From contig NC_134952.1 in the NCBI RefSeq assembly GCF_965638725.1, positions 17,673,028 to 17,737,027 of the forward strand: DNA of 64,000 bases, read 5' to 3'. The stretch is from Aptenodytes patagonicus (Eukaryota > Chordata > Aves > Sphenisciformes > Spheniscidae). The notes beneath the pieces were generated by a model, which ran no database searches, was not told where the DNA came from, and worked only from the letters and a program-made list of their open reading frames with translations. This document shows, piece by piece, positions 1 to 13,718 of this stretch (positions within the stretch are counted from its first letter, which is position 1; every line of letters starts with the position of its first letter). A program made the translations under genes and the position numbers.

Positions 1-2854
1 TTAAACAGAAATTATCCCTTTTTAAAATGTAGTGACAGTAGAAGGGCTACAGAAAACTGACTGACTGAAATATCTGCATGCTACCTGAGCTGTTCCCTAA
101 ACCAGAGAGGAGAGAATTGAAGTAAAACTGGAGAGCCCAATTTCAGTAAAGAAGTCATAGCTCAAATACTGAATGCAACAGAAATTCTGGGGCATGACCA
201 CACAAATATCAGCTAATGCAATTATTAGCATGTTTCAGATAGTTGTATTGTAATTTTCATGCATCAAAGCAAGCAGAGGCAAGGACAACTGATGATCAGC
301 AGGTAACAGACAGTGCCCTTGACTTCCTCTTTGCCTTAGCTTACAGGGATGCTTACAGTAAAATGATTGTAAAAGAAATCCTGTGAGAACAGAAATGCTT
401 ATGGCTGTTTTGTATAGTATGGGGCCAAGCACGTTACTGATGCCACAGAAATAGCCAGTGATTTCTTCTTTTTTTTGTTAGTTCTCAGCAAATTTCGACT
501 TGATGATTTATGTGTTAAATCAAAATTTTCCTAATCTTCCCCCAGAAATAGTTTGTGGATAAGTATTGATGTCCAGGTCTCCCTTTACCTTGGCACAGAC
601 TAACACATGAACACTTTACAGTTCACTTTACAGATGTTTATTTTGCTCAGCCATCTGTTCTATGCGAAACACAAAAGAGATCACAGAAAATGAACTCTAA
701 CTCTCTTTCTGAACACATAGACAAACAACTGGGTTCCTGAACAAAACAAGCCTGTTGGTTTTCACAGTGTGTTGGAGTAGATTGCACTTTACAGACAGCT
801 CAGAAAGTCACGTCCCTGATCTGAAGAGTGTGGAGTCTTGGTAAGATAATGATGAAGAAATGATGACTGATGATGGGATAAGGGAGCACACAGATGACTC
901 TAGAAGGATTTTTATTTGCAGGATGGTGTTCTGAGTCTTTAATTAATTTTTTTCCTTTATAGTTATAGGTGTTTGGTTCTTTTGTTTTCAGACACACACA
1001 CAACTAAGAACTGGATTGCACCAGAGCAGATGCAGTGAAGGGTGGTAAACTGAGAGAAATGGATTTAATGAGAGACTTGAAGAGGGAGTGAGGTGGGCAG
1101 TGCCAAAATAAAAGAGTCTATTTTCAAGTGCAGGGAAGAGTCGGCCCATAAGAATCGAGTCACAAAAGAGCTGTCAGGTAAGAGGCACATGCAGAGGGGG
1201 CATGAAATGGGAATGATAAAGGCTGGAAGAGATATACACATAGTATGCAAAACAAGAACAAGAAAGAAACCTAATTTGGGAAGGCCATTAAGAGGCATTC
1301 AGCTTTGAGTCAATGACAGAAAAGGGAGAGAACTGTAAGAGAGTAAAGTTTGTAGTGGAATCTGTTAACCGAAAAGAAAGTTCAGCTGCGTGGTGCAACT
1401 GGAAGACAGTAGAGAAAGGGAAAAGAAGGGTACAGCTGCTATAGTATTGTCAGAGAACTGGTTCTCATGAGTATGAAAAGATTTTGGCTGCCTGGAAGTA
1501 GTGCTTACCCATGTCTGCCTTCTGATCATATACCTGCATGAAAAACCGTCACTTTATTTCTTTCCTGGTGCCTGCAGCTATCCAAGGCCGTTCCAAACTT
1601 TGGTCCTGAATACTAAGTGTTTTAGAATGCCTACAACCTAAAAACTGTACAGGTATAAATAGTTTAGCCAGGGGATGATCTGATCCCCCAAAAAAAGAAC
1701 ATAAATAGATTCAAATCTCATTGGAGAAGGCAACAGTAACACCTTGAGCTAAGAGGGTTCACTATAACTACTCACATTAACTATTTATATTGACATATGA
1801 CCAGTCAAATTTCCACACACCAGGCCAATTCTCACTACAGGTTTCACTTGGCCATCATTACAATAGATTATATACTCCTGCACTGCAACAGATACAGGTA
1901 TACCATAATACTTGACTTCAGGATGAAAACTTTCCATTTTATACTCTCTGAAATTAAACAACCAGACAAAGTATGAAGTTTCACGTGATTGAGCCAATCA
2001 AATTCATGTCCTGATTCCTGCAGTCAGGCTTTAAACCAGAATCATGCTTGGAGACTAAAAGCCAGGCCTAGAAGAGAACAAGTAACACAACCTTGCTTCT
2101 TATTTTACATATTAAAAAAAAAAAAAACCCAGCCAAAAACCCAACAACGACAATCTTTAGACCTGGAGTTTCTGTGGGGGTGTTCCTACCTTCAGGTTCC
2201 AAATATGGATATCTACCCCATACAACAGCCTACCTGGTCTCCCTATGTATTAAGTGACAAGTAACCACTAAATGAGGAAATTTTGTTGTTTTTTTTTTTA
2301 AAGGGAAGCTGTCTAATATTACAGCAATAATCTTTTTAAAAAAATGGGAAATAATGATTGTGAAAAATAAATTCATCAAATATTTGCACTATAAAACCAA
2401 GAATACAAACTAACATTTTGGCTGTAATTTTATGACATACTGAAGTATTTGTTCACCCACAGAAATAACCCCTCAATACCTCATTTGAAAAATGTTTTGG
2501 CATATTTGATGCACACATGAGTTTGGAAAATAAGAGTAAAAGTTGACACAAGTAAGGTCATCATTTATAAACCTGTTAAAACTTCCCACATATACAGCCG
2601 TCTAGAATTACAAAAAATTGAACTACATTCAGAGATATCCAAACTGGCACTAGCCAAACTTGATCAGATGCTGGAAGCAGTTCAGTGATGTTGTTGCAGT
2701 ATAAATCTGCTAAAGCTGATTTATCTTGTACTGAGCACAGCAACTGTATCATAGGAAGAAAGCTAAGTTAGCCCAAGAGGTGCTTTACCACCTACACTGC
2801 AGTAACAGTTACATTTGCAACAGCTCATTTAGATCTAGCTCATGAGTCCATGCA

Positions 2855-2877
2855 CTGTACTGCACTGTGCAGTACAG
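2855..2877. repeat. Palindrome, 11-bp arms around one central base
   Basis: The left arm CTGTACTGCAC and right arm GTGCAGTACAG are exact reverse complements separated by a single T at 2,866. It would form a hairpin only with an opened loop, so a dyad binding site or a chance palindrome is as likely as an RNA structure. No gene lies nearby. Confidence 0.85.
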
Positions 2878-5740
2878 AAAAACAGAAATAGCCAAGACAA
2901 AGGAATGAGCTCTTGAATACCTTGAGATTTATATTCAGTCCTATTGCTTGTGGGTGAGTTTTCTATCTGACCTCCTGCACTATAAAAAATGTTCTTCATC
3001 TGGTACATGTGAAACTTTCAGCTTTTCTGTTAGAATGGTTATGTTTTATCACAGTGAGCAGGGTTTTATGGAGCATGCCTAGTGAGGTAGGACACCCAAG
3101 CCAAAGCAAGTTAGATTCATTCAAGTTCATATTAAAGCAAATTGTCAACATCTCTCCTATAGTCCTTTTATTAGGCCATATTATTGACAATGTGTTTTTT
3201 CTACTGATGTCTTACCCATGAAATAATAATGCTATGCCACATATCCAAAGTAAAAAGCACAGACACCCTTTAATAGGAGAAAAGATACATCCACAGCTCT
3301 TCCTACTGGGCACTGGTCTTGATATAGTCTGTAACAGCTGATCTCATGGCATAAAAAGACTCTAATAGACTGTGCTTCAAATGCCCGTCCTTGCTGATTC
3401 TCTTACTCCTATATCTACACCTCAACATACATACACACTCCTCATACATTATTAGCGAGAGTTTACACATAACCTAGTCAAAAACACCCTTATTTTAGAA
3501 ACACTGGTTCAGCCACTGCCATTTTGCTTTCAGTTAACCTCATTCAAAATAATGTCTCTCTCCCTGCTAGCTTTGATTTGATATATAACCCCTTCAGACT
3601 CATTTCTCTTGTTCTTCTTGATGCATTCTGTTCCATTCTCTACCTGGATATAACCACATGGATTAATGCTGATGCTGTACTGAGTACAGTGACAGCATTA
3701 TTAGAGCCCTATTTTGTTGTCCACAATAAGCTCCCTCTTGTGCCTCTGGTGTTCTGTAATTAGGCCCCTTCAGACACACAGTTTGGTTATTATGGTTCAT
3801 CAACTTATAATGCATTATTCTAAATGGCTGCATTTTCATTCTTTTTTTCCTTTTCTTTTTTAGCTGTTAAATAAAAAAAAAAAAAATCAGATAATGGAGG
3901 TAAAAAGAATTACTCACCCTTCATCTCGATCTAACATAATGTTTATGGGCAGCAGGGATAGCAGGAAGACGTTCTTGCGAAGAGAGGAACTTGAGCAGCT
4001 TTATAGGACAACAACCTAGGAAGAAATGACAAGCCAATACCCACGTTTACTGTTTGTAAATCTGAGCATTGATTCTGCTTTCACAAGTGGCTTTCATCAA
4101 ATGCAAATCAGAAGCCTGGCATCTGCTTGAGTAACCAGGCAGCCCTGTCCCCCTTTCAGGGGAACAAAAGCCATACAATCAAAGGGTTTTAAAAGGATGG
4201 CAAACTTATTGTAAGCTAGAAAAGGTTAAAAGTCTGCCAGGGCTTAAATATACCTCTCAGAACTCCCAAGTATGAAAGCACTTGTGACCTTTATGAATTT
4301 TTTTTCTGTGAAATGTTTCTGTATATTTGAAATGTGATAAAAAGTGACCAAACAGGAGAGAAACAAAGACATTATGTGTCTTACTTCCCAACTGATTTTG
4401 AAAGCTCCAGAAAGCAAACGTAGATCATTTTATTTATTCTCAGATTTCAGAAATCCTGCTCCAATCAACAGCACCCTGGTTATGGTAACAGGGCCTACTT
4501 GCGCTCCCCTGCATCAGTGACAAATCTCCTTCTGCAGAGATGGGTAACAACTGGAATTCACCCCAAACATGCTATTTCCTCATCTCAGAAATCTTCACTG
4601 AGACTGGCACACCCTGGAAAATGACTGAATGACATCTGGGTAGAGAAAAACATTTTTTTAAATATTCTGAAAGTTGCTATTCTACTTACTTCAGTTAAAA
4701 GCACACATTCCCAGTACCAAGGAAAACCAGATTGCTATGTCTACTGAAAATCTTACAGAAACATGTCTAATACCAATTTTGCATGTTCATGTATTGTAAA
4801 AATAAAGCCTTTTGCTGTCTGGTAAAAGCACAAAATAGGAATTTAAAAATATTTTAAAAACACTTAATGAGTTCATCAGAATGTGTCTTTCTAATAGCCT
4901 TATTTCTCATTCATTTGGGAATAATCATAAAGCTTATCCCAATGACTATGAAGCTAGAAACCAACATTCAAAGATCTGAAATGAGCCTGAAGTGTCAGTT
5001 TGATCAAATTTTCAGCTTTTTGTTTAATGATTGATTCCAGATTCCAAAGTACAGAAAGGAATACCATTTCACATGCAAGTTTTAGCTTCATAAGAACATG
5101 ATTTGTCAACGCTATTAATAACAAGCTGGAAAATAATTCAGTCAGAGTAATGTCTGAAGGACCCTGCTGCTGTAAGGAAACCACTCTTGATAATTATAAA
5201 CAATTTAATTTAAAACAGGTCTTGGTTCTAATAGTTTTGAGTACAGTCATTGTCTGACAGAACAACCTATGATTTCTTTTGAAGGAATCATAACTCTCCC
5301 TGCTGTTTAGAGACAACTATAAAGCAAAAGCTGGCAATTCTTTAAGGCAAAATCAGAACAAAAGATTCAAAGCAATAAGAAGCATTTTTTTTTTTATGTA
5401 GTATGAACTACATAAATCGAATTATGAAACTCAGTGTCACAAGAAGTCATGGAGCCCAAAAATATAAATAGAACTGAAATAAAATTACATGAAATAAGGG
5501 AGAAATCTATTGACAGCTATTAAACCTGATGGTACAAGTGTAACCTCCAGGTCAGAAGGACAGACTGAAAAATACCAGGCTTACCCTATACTTTCTGCCT
5601 TTTTAATTCTATGTTTTCAGCATCTCATGTTGGCAGATATCTTTGTTGGATTACCCCAGGAATAAGTTAGCTTGAAACAAACAAACAGCCTTCTCTCTGA
5701 AGCACAGAATCTGGAGTTCAAATAATGCAGATGCAACTGA

Positions 5741-5779
5741 CAAAACCAAACCAAACCAAACCAAAACAAAACAAAAACA
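5741..5779 (+). repeat. A/C-only low-complexity tract, (AAACC)n-like
   Basis: Thirty-nine consecutive bases contain only A and C, beginning with about four AAACC units and then drifting to AAAAC. This is simple-sequence DNA; any open frame across it is a composition artefact. Confidence 0.85.
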
Positions 5780-6263
5780 GGAATGATGATTTAAAAATGA
5801 AGGATCCAAGAAAAAAATACCAAGTAGGAAACAGGTTCTGTTATCATTGTAAAATAGAAGGTAAACTCTACTTCAAGAAGGAAACATCACATAGATGCAA
5901 AATATGAATGTTAATTGCAGGACTAAGCATCCTGCATTCTGACTATCACATCTCAAAGCCTACCCACTCTGTTTGCTGCCAGTCATGATTTCTCCCAAAC
6001 TCAAAATCCTTAAAGGGAGCAGGAGGTCTACAGAAAACAAAATGGAGAAATCAAATAATCCCAGACTACAGCAAATGAAATAAAGGAAGAGCTCAAAGCA
6101 TCAAACGTAGAAAAGCCAGGGAACTGGAGAGGGATGTTAAACAGAGCACTCCTGACAGCGACCACCACTCCCTGACACTACCCAAGGAGCTGATGGATGC
6201 TGTCAAGTGGTGGTCTGCCCAGGAGCAGAGACATCACTATCAGAAACAGGATACTGAGCTGGA

Positions 6264-6282
6264 CTCAATATCTGATATTGAG
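6264..6282. repeat. Palindrome, 9-bp arms around one base
   Basis: CTCAATATC and GATATTGAG are exact reverse complements separated by one T at 6,273. It lies inside a 67-codon open frame at 6,193-6,396 that I do not consider a gene. Confidence 0.8.
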
Positions 6283-8721
6283 CTAGCACTTCCATCTAAC
6301 CCACTAAGAAAGTTCTTAAGGCAACATGATCATGAAAAGAAAAACAGAAGTTATGCTATGCTGTTTTTCAATACAGTATCTTGTGTTCAAAGTTGATCTG
6401 AACCCACAGCAAGGTTTTCCCCACAAAGACCTTTGTTTCAAGTAACATTGCAAGACCCTTCTCCTCCTAAAAACAACATCTGGATTTAGTGTATCTATTC
6501 AATTATCTGTTTCAGACCCAGAAAAAATAAGAAATTTTGTGCTAAGTCATGCCCAGAATCATTCTTACCTTCTCCATGATCCTTTTCAGCTGCAGATATT
6601 AGACACTGTTTCCTGAGAAAGAAGACAAATAAACTACTTTCTTACTAGTCCTGCAAAAAAAGTCACTTTCACAATATCAGCCTTGCCTAACTTGTTTTCA
6701 TCTAATATAGTCATCTGCGTAATAACTGGTCTTCCCAGACCCTTCCACAGAACCACAAAATGTAAGAACAAGCATTAGCTACTGGAGCAGCATCCTTACT
6801 TGCCACTCACAGTTTAGGCTGTGTGAAAACTACTGGCAACTCCTCAAGTTCCTTCAGTTATTTAGCTAGTAAGACTCTACATTACTTTTTTCTATACAGC
6901 AATTAGAAACAAGGTTTAGCTGAAGACACTCAGAAAAAATTTCTATACTTCAGGGTATGAACTATGTATCTGATTAAACTCCCAGCTTGATATACCTTAT
7001 CTTGGCAGCACTGAAGACTGGTATTGTTAGAGATTAGAGTGGCATGCTATGTTTGCTTAAGATAACTATTCTAGAGTATCTGAGATGATGCGCATTGCAC
7101 AATACGGATGATAAATTTTAGTAATGCTATCCAAAATGCTGATAGCCTAATGTTAAGTGCAGTATCCTTGTTTATTGTGTTTACACAAGATAGCCCCATG
7201 TAATATGAGCATGACACATTGTGATAAAATTTAATATTAATACAAACATTAAACTAGTATATTTTTGTTCTCCACATAATCCTCTGGTTTTAACTAGATC
7301 TCACGTGAAGCTCTGAAATATTATCAGATAATACATGCTGATTATCCTTTGAAGTATGAGCCAGACTTTTTTTAAGTGTTAGTTCCTAAGTCCCATTAAA
7401 ACAGTGGCATATTTATGTCTAAACAATGTAAGCTCCCTCTCCTAGGTCAGTACCTAGGATAACACAGATTAAAGGTTAAAATCCCCCTAGTCTCTTTAGT
7501 ACTTTTAATCTTACTTCAAATTTACTTCACTATCAGGGCAGCAGCAGTCCCAACCATAAGAAAGACTTTTCAAAACAAAAACATCAAATATTTAAATTGC
7601 ATTAACTTCTCACCTTCTCTTCCATCCATGCTTTCACTTCTTTCTCCTCCCATACACACAAACATATGCAAACACATTCACACACACAAAAAAAGCACTG
7701 AAGATTAGAAAGAGTCAACATTTTTTCTTGTGAAAGTATAGAAATATACTCGCACAAATGTGAAGCCACCATGGTTTAAAGTCTAAACATTCAACACATA
7801 ATTTGTAACTTTAATCAACACATCTCATTTTGCTAATGCATAGTGACTGGATGCCTGAGTGCTAATGAGCGTCCCTGAATGCTAATGGCTCTGTGAAACT
7901 AGATGGCCTCTGAGCATCACATGGATTATCTAAAAGTTATTTGCATCTCAGATTCCCAGCACCATTCAGCTTCACCTCTCTTTGACCTTGACATTTTATA
8001 AACCAGGGAGAACAGTTGTGCTATGAAAGAAAAGCCAAAACTAAACCAAAAAAATGCAGGCAAGGACATATCCATCTAGAATATATTTGAAACAATTTAC
8101 TGAGTTGAATATTCTCACACTAGAATGTGATCACTGTAATGTATTATACCTCTTATCTCCTCATTCTTTGAACACTAATGCTTAGAGGACATACGCTCAG
8201 GAATAGAGTTGCTTTAACCAAGAAATTTTAAGGATCTAAGTAAGACAAGGATTGTGAGAAGAGATAATACCTTTTAGAACCTATTGATTTGCCAGCAATT
8301 AAAGGTATTAAATATATTAGACATTACTGCATATATTACTATGAGGTAATATAATAATACATGTATCATAAATTCAGTACAGTTGGAAAATCAGGCAAGG
8401 TTTCAGGCACACAAGCCCTTCTTAAAATCCTACCCCGTGTATCAAAAGAATATAATCCCTTTTCCCCATCATATAACATTTATTTGGTGATTGTCAGATG
8501 TGCTCTGTGACTTTGCAAAAGCCCCACCATCCTGCCTGAAACTGTTCCAGTGAGTAGACATTGCATCAATGCCCCGCTTTAAAGGGAAACCTATACTCGA
8601 GGTATTATTTCAGTGCCCTGCATGTCATAGCTCTCTGTAGGAAGTCAGAAATACTTTCTCTGAATACTCTTTTTCCTTTTAAATTGTTTTGCATGTTGTA
8701 TTTTTTTCTGTGAAGAAATGC

Positions 8722-8780
8722 ATAGATGTAAATATATATACATATACACACACGCACATACATATTTACATATTTTCAGG
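8722..8780. repeat. TA/CA/CATA low-complexity stretch
   Basis: Alternating TA, CA and CATA dinucleotide-rich sequence, an imperfect microsatellite in intergenic DNA. Confidence 0.6.
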
Positions 8781-8964
8781 AAAAGAAACTTTCTTGTCTG
8801 CCAAGAAACATTAGAAAAATTATAATTGAAGAATGTGATGCAAAAGTTATGTTAAACTAAACTGCCTTTCCACCGTTTATTACCCTCAGAATAAACAGAC
8901 ACATGATGTTCACATAATGTTCAGATCTGTTTCCCAGCTTGAAATACAGTGGAAGCGCTTGATG

Positions 8965-9245
8965 TATTGTTAAAGTCAAAACCCAGGAGAGGCCATTAGA
9001 TCATCTGGTTTGATCTCTGCAATGTTCAGTACATTTTACCTACCAATTTTAATATGGAACCCCTAACCTGTGGTTGACTCAAACATACCTCCCAAAAAGG
9101 TGTATGATTTTCATCTGAGGACTTCAAGTCACGGAATATCCGTATCTTCTCTTCCTGTTTGTTTTGCAATGGCTTAATCACTTCTCCTATTAAAAATTAT
9201 TTCTAATATTAATTTTCCAATTTCTACTTCCAGATGATAGAACCT
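8965..9245 (-). mobile_element. Ancient CR1/L3-like LINE fragment (3' part)
   Basis: Read on the plus strand, the segment carries the antisense landmarks of a CR1-clade 3' end in order. First comes a degenerate form of the 'gatcatctagtccaacc' motif near 8,997-9,015. About 150 bases further on is a 'cttaatcacttctcctattaaaaa' to 'ttctaatatt' block, equivalent to the coding end of ORF2. The sequence is heavily diverged, so exact limits and subfamily are uncertain. Confidence 0.5.
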
Positions 9246-12200
9246 TTTGATATGTGGAGAAAAATGTATCTGCTTTTCCATCCATCTAAACTCACTACCA
9301 TTGGCTGCCTCATCCAATTTGTCCTTTTTCTTTTTAATATTTACATTTTCTCTCTTCTGCTCTTCTGAATTTTATCTAGTACTTCAAGATTTATTAAAAA
9401 TTACCAGCATGCCAGATGTCTTTCTAGTTCTTTAAAGACTGTTTGGTACAAATTATCTGCAACTCTAAAAGCGTTTATCCTTTAGTGACTATCTATGCCC
9501 TGAAAAGTACTTTCTTATCCTCATGGAATGCAAACACGTGACTTTCCAAGTACAGAACAGAAACTCTTACTGAATATTTCTACATCTTCTATATCATTAT
9601 TAACAATTTAATTATCTCCAGTTAGTAATGGATCTATAGCATGACTAGGATTTCTCTGACTCCTCATTATCATTATCTTTGGGTTTCTCCCCTATTGTTC
9701 TTGGCTTCCTTATGAGTTTTCTAGATTTCCTATCTTCCAAATGACATACACTGCTATTTATTTATCTAAAATACTTTTCTGTAACTATATAAAATTACAT
9801 GTCCTACAGGAAGAGAGCTGACTTCATTAAACTGTCTCCAGAGACACTTATATAAAAATCAGGTTTGGATAAGACTGAAGATAAGTTTCTCAAAGGCGGA
9901 GCTCAGGGGGATCATGGATTCTTCTGGGAGAACTCTAACTCATGTCTGAAACAAATTATGTCACTGTACAATCAGGAAGCCTAAGACCCCTGCCTTAAAA
10001 AGGTTATGATTTAACATTTATAAAACACAAGTTAGTAATGAAAATTTGTTGAAACAATTAGATTTGACATTGTAAGGAACACCTTTAGCACATACTAAAC
10101 AAAGATCACAGAGTGTAATGCTACAGATGGACTTTGCTATACATGGTAGGTGCTAGCAGCTGCTACAATCATGGCAAGAATATATAAAGAAAAAACTATA
10201 ATGTAGGAAAAAAGCTAACATTTTAGCATAGTTAAAGCTATGTGGGTAACTTTAATAGAGAGATGAATTATTCCAGGTGCACTCCTAACATTTTGCATAA
10301 CTGATTTTCAAATACAAAACAGTACATCACATGGCTGGACAACAAATTAATAAAAAGGAGACCATCATAATCTACAAATCCTTCATATCAGTAACAATCA
10401 AACAAACATAACAGTACCTTGGACAGATACATATGAGATTTATCCAGAAGATTCCCATTAATATTCCTGGAAATTTACTACAGTAAATATTTTAAGCAGT
10501 AACGGTAGAATAACATTCTATAATAAACTACATCAGGCAACGTAATTTAATTTTGGAGTCTCAAATAGTTGCATTTCTATTCATTGCCTTCTTATGTCAA
10601 CAAAAAAAGTTTAAGGAACTGAAAAAATTTAGTCTAAAAATGTAAACTTTGATGAATTTTATGACTTTCAAATAATTTGTTACTGTCTTAATATGACATA
10701 TAAAAATAGTATTAACAGATATTTAAAGAATGTTGTGAAGTTTTAATTAGCTTGACAATTTGCAGCAGCTTCTCAGCTAATACTATGTTAGATACCTCAC
10801 TATTTCCCTTTTCCCTGTAAGTTGCCTAGGTTTCACTGACCTTAGACAAGAGCCCGAACCGCAGGCTGGCTTTTGCAACCAATTATGAATTGCTGTGGCA
10901 CGTTATGTAATCTGAACAAAGGACCTTGTCACCTGCTTAATTCTCCACTGTTTCTGATAACCCCCTCAAGGCAGGCAAAAGTCAATTCCTCAGTGCCACG
11001 TTACCTGCGCTGTGTTACTCCAGTGCACATGTGAAGGAATCCCAGTAGGTTGGTGAAGCTAGGCAGAGCCCACGGGGACATGGGGCAATTGACACTTCTC
11101 AGACCTACTATTCCAGGCTTTCTTCTGACATCTCTATTTTACTTCAGCTCAATTCATGCTCAAGTTTGGAGTTTTTTCCTCCACAGTTACAGCAGCTAAC
11201 AATTTTAAATGTTAAAAGAGGAAAGTAAGAATTAGGAAAGTCAGTGGTATATCATAAGATTATTCAGCTGCTGTGGGAATGTGGGAGAAAAGTGGAGATG
11301 ATTCCTTATTTGTAAATGAAGCCCAGTTTATTCTGTGCCTTGACCAACTTTTGCATTTGCCACTAACGTTTCTGTCATCTCCTGGTTCAAGCAGACAACT
11401 TCAAACACTACCTATTGGAGGTATTTGAAGCAATGTAGCACAAGGCTATTCCAGTCTGAATCTGAAAATTACTCTGTGGAGCTAAGCATTCACTGAGTAG
11501 CCCTCCTCTAGTATATCACAGAAAGCAGTTCCTGATATAACTGTTGTGTTATTCACAAAATAGGGCAGCAACAACGATTTAAAATACTTGTCCTGTACTC
11601 TGGCATATGGACCTTCTCAATTTGACCAGCACCACCTCCTGTGGGCCACGTTTGAGACTACATCAGGAAATTGATGCAGCCTGAATGAAATGGAAGAAAC
11701 AAACAAATGAAATGCTAAAGCTAGATCTGGCCCACAAATTCTCCTTTTATCATTGCCATATCTATAGCAAGGTACATGTTGCATAGAATCAAGCCATAAG
11801 GAAGAGAAATATCTTCTGTTGGAACTGGTGGCAAATTTTTGTAACATGAAATCATGGCCTCTATTATCTGTACAAACTAGATAATTTCAGACCTTGTTAA
11901 AGTATCACTATGCAGAACACAGCCTAAATATAAGCCTGTGCTTGTTCAAATTCGATAGGGCTTAATTCAGTAGTTTAAGCATCTGCTTGAATATGTATTT
12001 TATTTGAAAGCCTGACAAAGCAGCTGTAAATAACTACAGTTTGTGAAAACGCCTGTAAGAAAAGTTTCACAATATCAGAGTTAACTTTCAAAACTCTTCA
12101 AAAAAGCATCCTTTTCCCAGTTTTCCCATGTTTCTTTAAATATATGTGTAGTCTATGTATTTTATATGTAAGAAAGGTATTTTGAAAGTTTGTTGTTCTT

Positions 12201-13112
12201 TAAACATTTTTTCCTTTTTTCCTGCAAACATTCTTCCAATATAGCCAACCCACAGAAATGAGTAAATTCATGTAGTTTCTGAGCTAACTTCTGCCCGTGT
12301 TAGATGCCGCTTGAGCTTTGCTGCTGTGTATTCACTGCTCATTACAGCAGCCGTCTAAACATTGTTTTATAGTCCCTTGAAACATTTGTCTAGTTCTCAT
12401 GAAAACACGTAAGACTAAGCTTCACCTTGTGTGGCTGACAAAATGAAGCTTATCCTTTTGTTATTAATCTTCTTATCTCTAATAATGGCTTTAAAAGCTC
12501 CTGCACAAATACCTTAAAATAACTCCATATAGCACATTTTAATCCTGGTTTAACACACCCTTTCACCAAGGAAAAGAAATCCTATTAATGATTCTGATAA
12601 CTTTGTGGTATACAGAAATAGGTGTTGTTTTCAGTCAAATCCTTCTCCTTTTCCACTTAAGACCTAAACCAGAATTAAGAACCTGGGCAAATCTCTGATG
12701 CAGTAACCCACTGACGCACCAAGCACTTCTGTGAAACATGCTACCCCACAACATTAATTTTGCATTTGCTGTGTTAAGCTATCATAGCCTTTTTGAGCAT
12801 TGATGCCATGTTTGCACCCCAAGTGTCAGTGCATTACAGGTATACTATAGTTAAAACAATTTCTTTGGCTATTTAGTCTGTAAAGCATAAAAGCTTTATG
12901 GCTACCAAGTGCATAATTCTGTGCACGTTTATTCTACAGAATGATAACCTTAAAGTTTAAATAAATCTTTGGGATACTTTGCCTGATTTTGACCTAACTT
13001 CTGAATTTTCAGTCAGGTCTTATTAAAACAACAGGAAAAATATTGGCAAATTTCTATATTTTAGCACTTTATTTTAACTACATTCTATCACTTATAGAAA
13101 TTATTATAATTT
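9246..13112. other. Gene-free intergenic stretch
   Basis: A+T-rich DNA with no recognisable exon, RNA gene or repeat on either strand. The few open frames (for example a T-rich one at 9,247-9,435) have no family resemblance. Confidence 0.65.
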
Positions 13113-13718
13113 CCCATTGTCGTGGTTTAATCCCAGTCAGCAACTAAGCACCACACAACCGCTCGCTCACTCCCCCCCGGTGGGAAGGGGGAGAGAATTG
13201 GAAGGGTAAAAGTGACAAAACTCGTGGGTTGAGATAAAGACAGTTTAATAGGTAAAGCAAAAGCCGCGCACACAAGCAAAGCAAAACAAGGAATCCATTC
13301 ACCACTTCCCATGGGCAGGCAGGTGTTCAGCCATCCCCAGGAAAGCAGGGCTCCATCACGCGTAACCGTTACTTGGGAAGACAAACGCCATCACTCCAAA
13401 CGTTCCCCCCCTTCCTCCTTCTTCCCCCAGCTTTATATGCTGAGCATGACGTCATATGGTGTGGACTATCCCTTTGGTCAGTTGGGGTCAGCTGTCCCAG
13501 CTGTGTCCCCTCCCAACTCCTTGTGCACCCCCAGCCTACTCGCTGGTGGGGTGGGGTGAGGAGCAGAAAAGGCCTTGACTCTGTGTAAGCCCTGCTCAGC
13601 AGTAACGAAAACATCCCTGATTTATCAACACTGTTTCCAGCACAAATCCAAAACACAGCCCCATACTAGCTACTGTGAAGAAAATTAACTCTACCCCAGC
13701 CAAAACCAGCACACCCAT
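13113..13718 (-). mobile_element. Solo LTR of an endogenous retrovirus (ERVL-like), with target-site duplication
   Basis: The element proper is 13,118-13,713 (596 bp), beginning TG and ending CA on either strand. It is flanked by identical 5-bp copies of CCCAT at 13,113-13,117 and 13,714-13,718. A 5-bp duplication is usual for class III (ERVL) elements. The transcription sense is the minus strand. Reading that way, U3 carries a perfect palindromic CRE-type TGACGTCA (13,447-13,454) just upstream of a TATA box, ATATAAAG (13,438-13,431). An ATTAAA-type poly(A) signal follows near 13,247. No internal retroviral genes are present, so it is a recombined solo LTR. I recognise the family as one common in birds, but I cannot name the exact subfamily. 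Confidence 0.9.
13431..13454 (-). promoter_or_regulatory. LTR core promoter: CRE plus TATA box
   Basis: The 8-bp palindrome TGACGTCA (13,447-13,454) matches the full CREB/ATF site. On the minus strand it lies 8 bp upstream of ATATAAAG (13,431-13,438). The order and spacing suit a promoter driving transcription to the left. Whether it is active in the host is unknown. Confidence 0.7.

Larger units (their letters stand above)
1..8964. other. Gene-free A+T-rich intergenic stretch
   Basis: No coding exon could be recognised on either strand. Open frames are all under about 92 codons, are not flanked by convincing splice sites and resemble no family I know. The stretch holds poly(A) and poly(T) runs (for example near 2,114 and 3,871), an A/C-only tract at 5,741-5,779, and two short palindromes listed separately. 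In human the corresponding side of QDPR faces a long desert before LDB2, which fits. Confidence 0.7.

Noticed and set aside
6193-6396. 67-codon frame with an unusually polar, protein-like composition
   Set aside because: No recognised domain, no splice sites or neighbours to support it; possibly part of an old repeat, but unproven.
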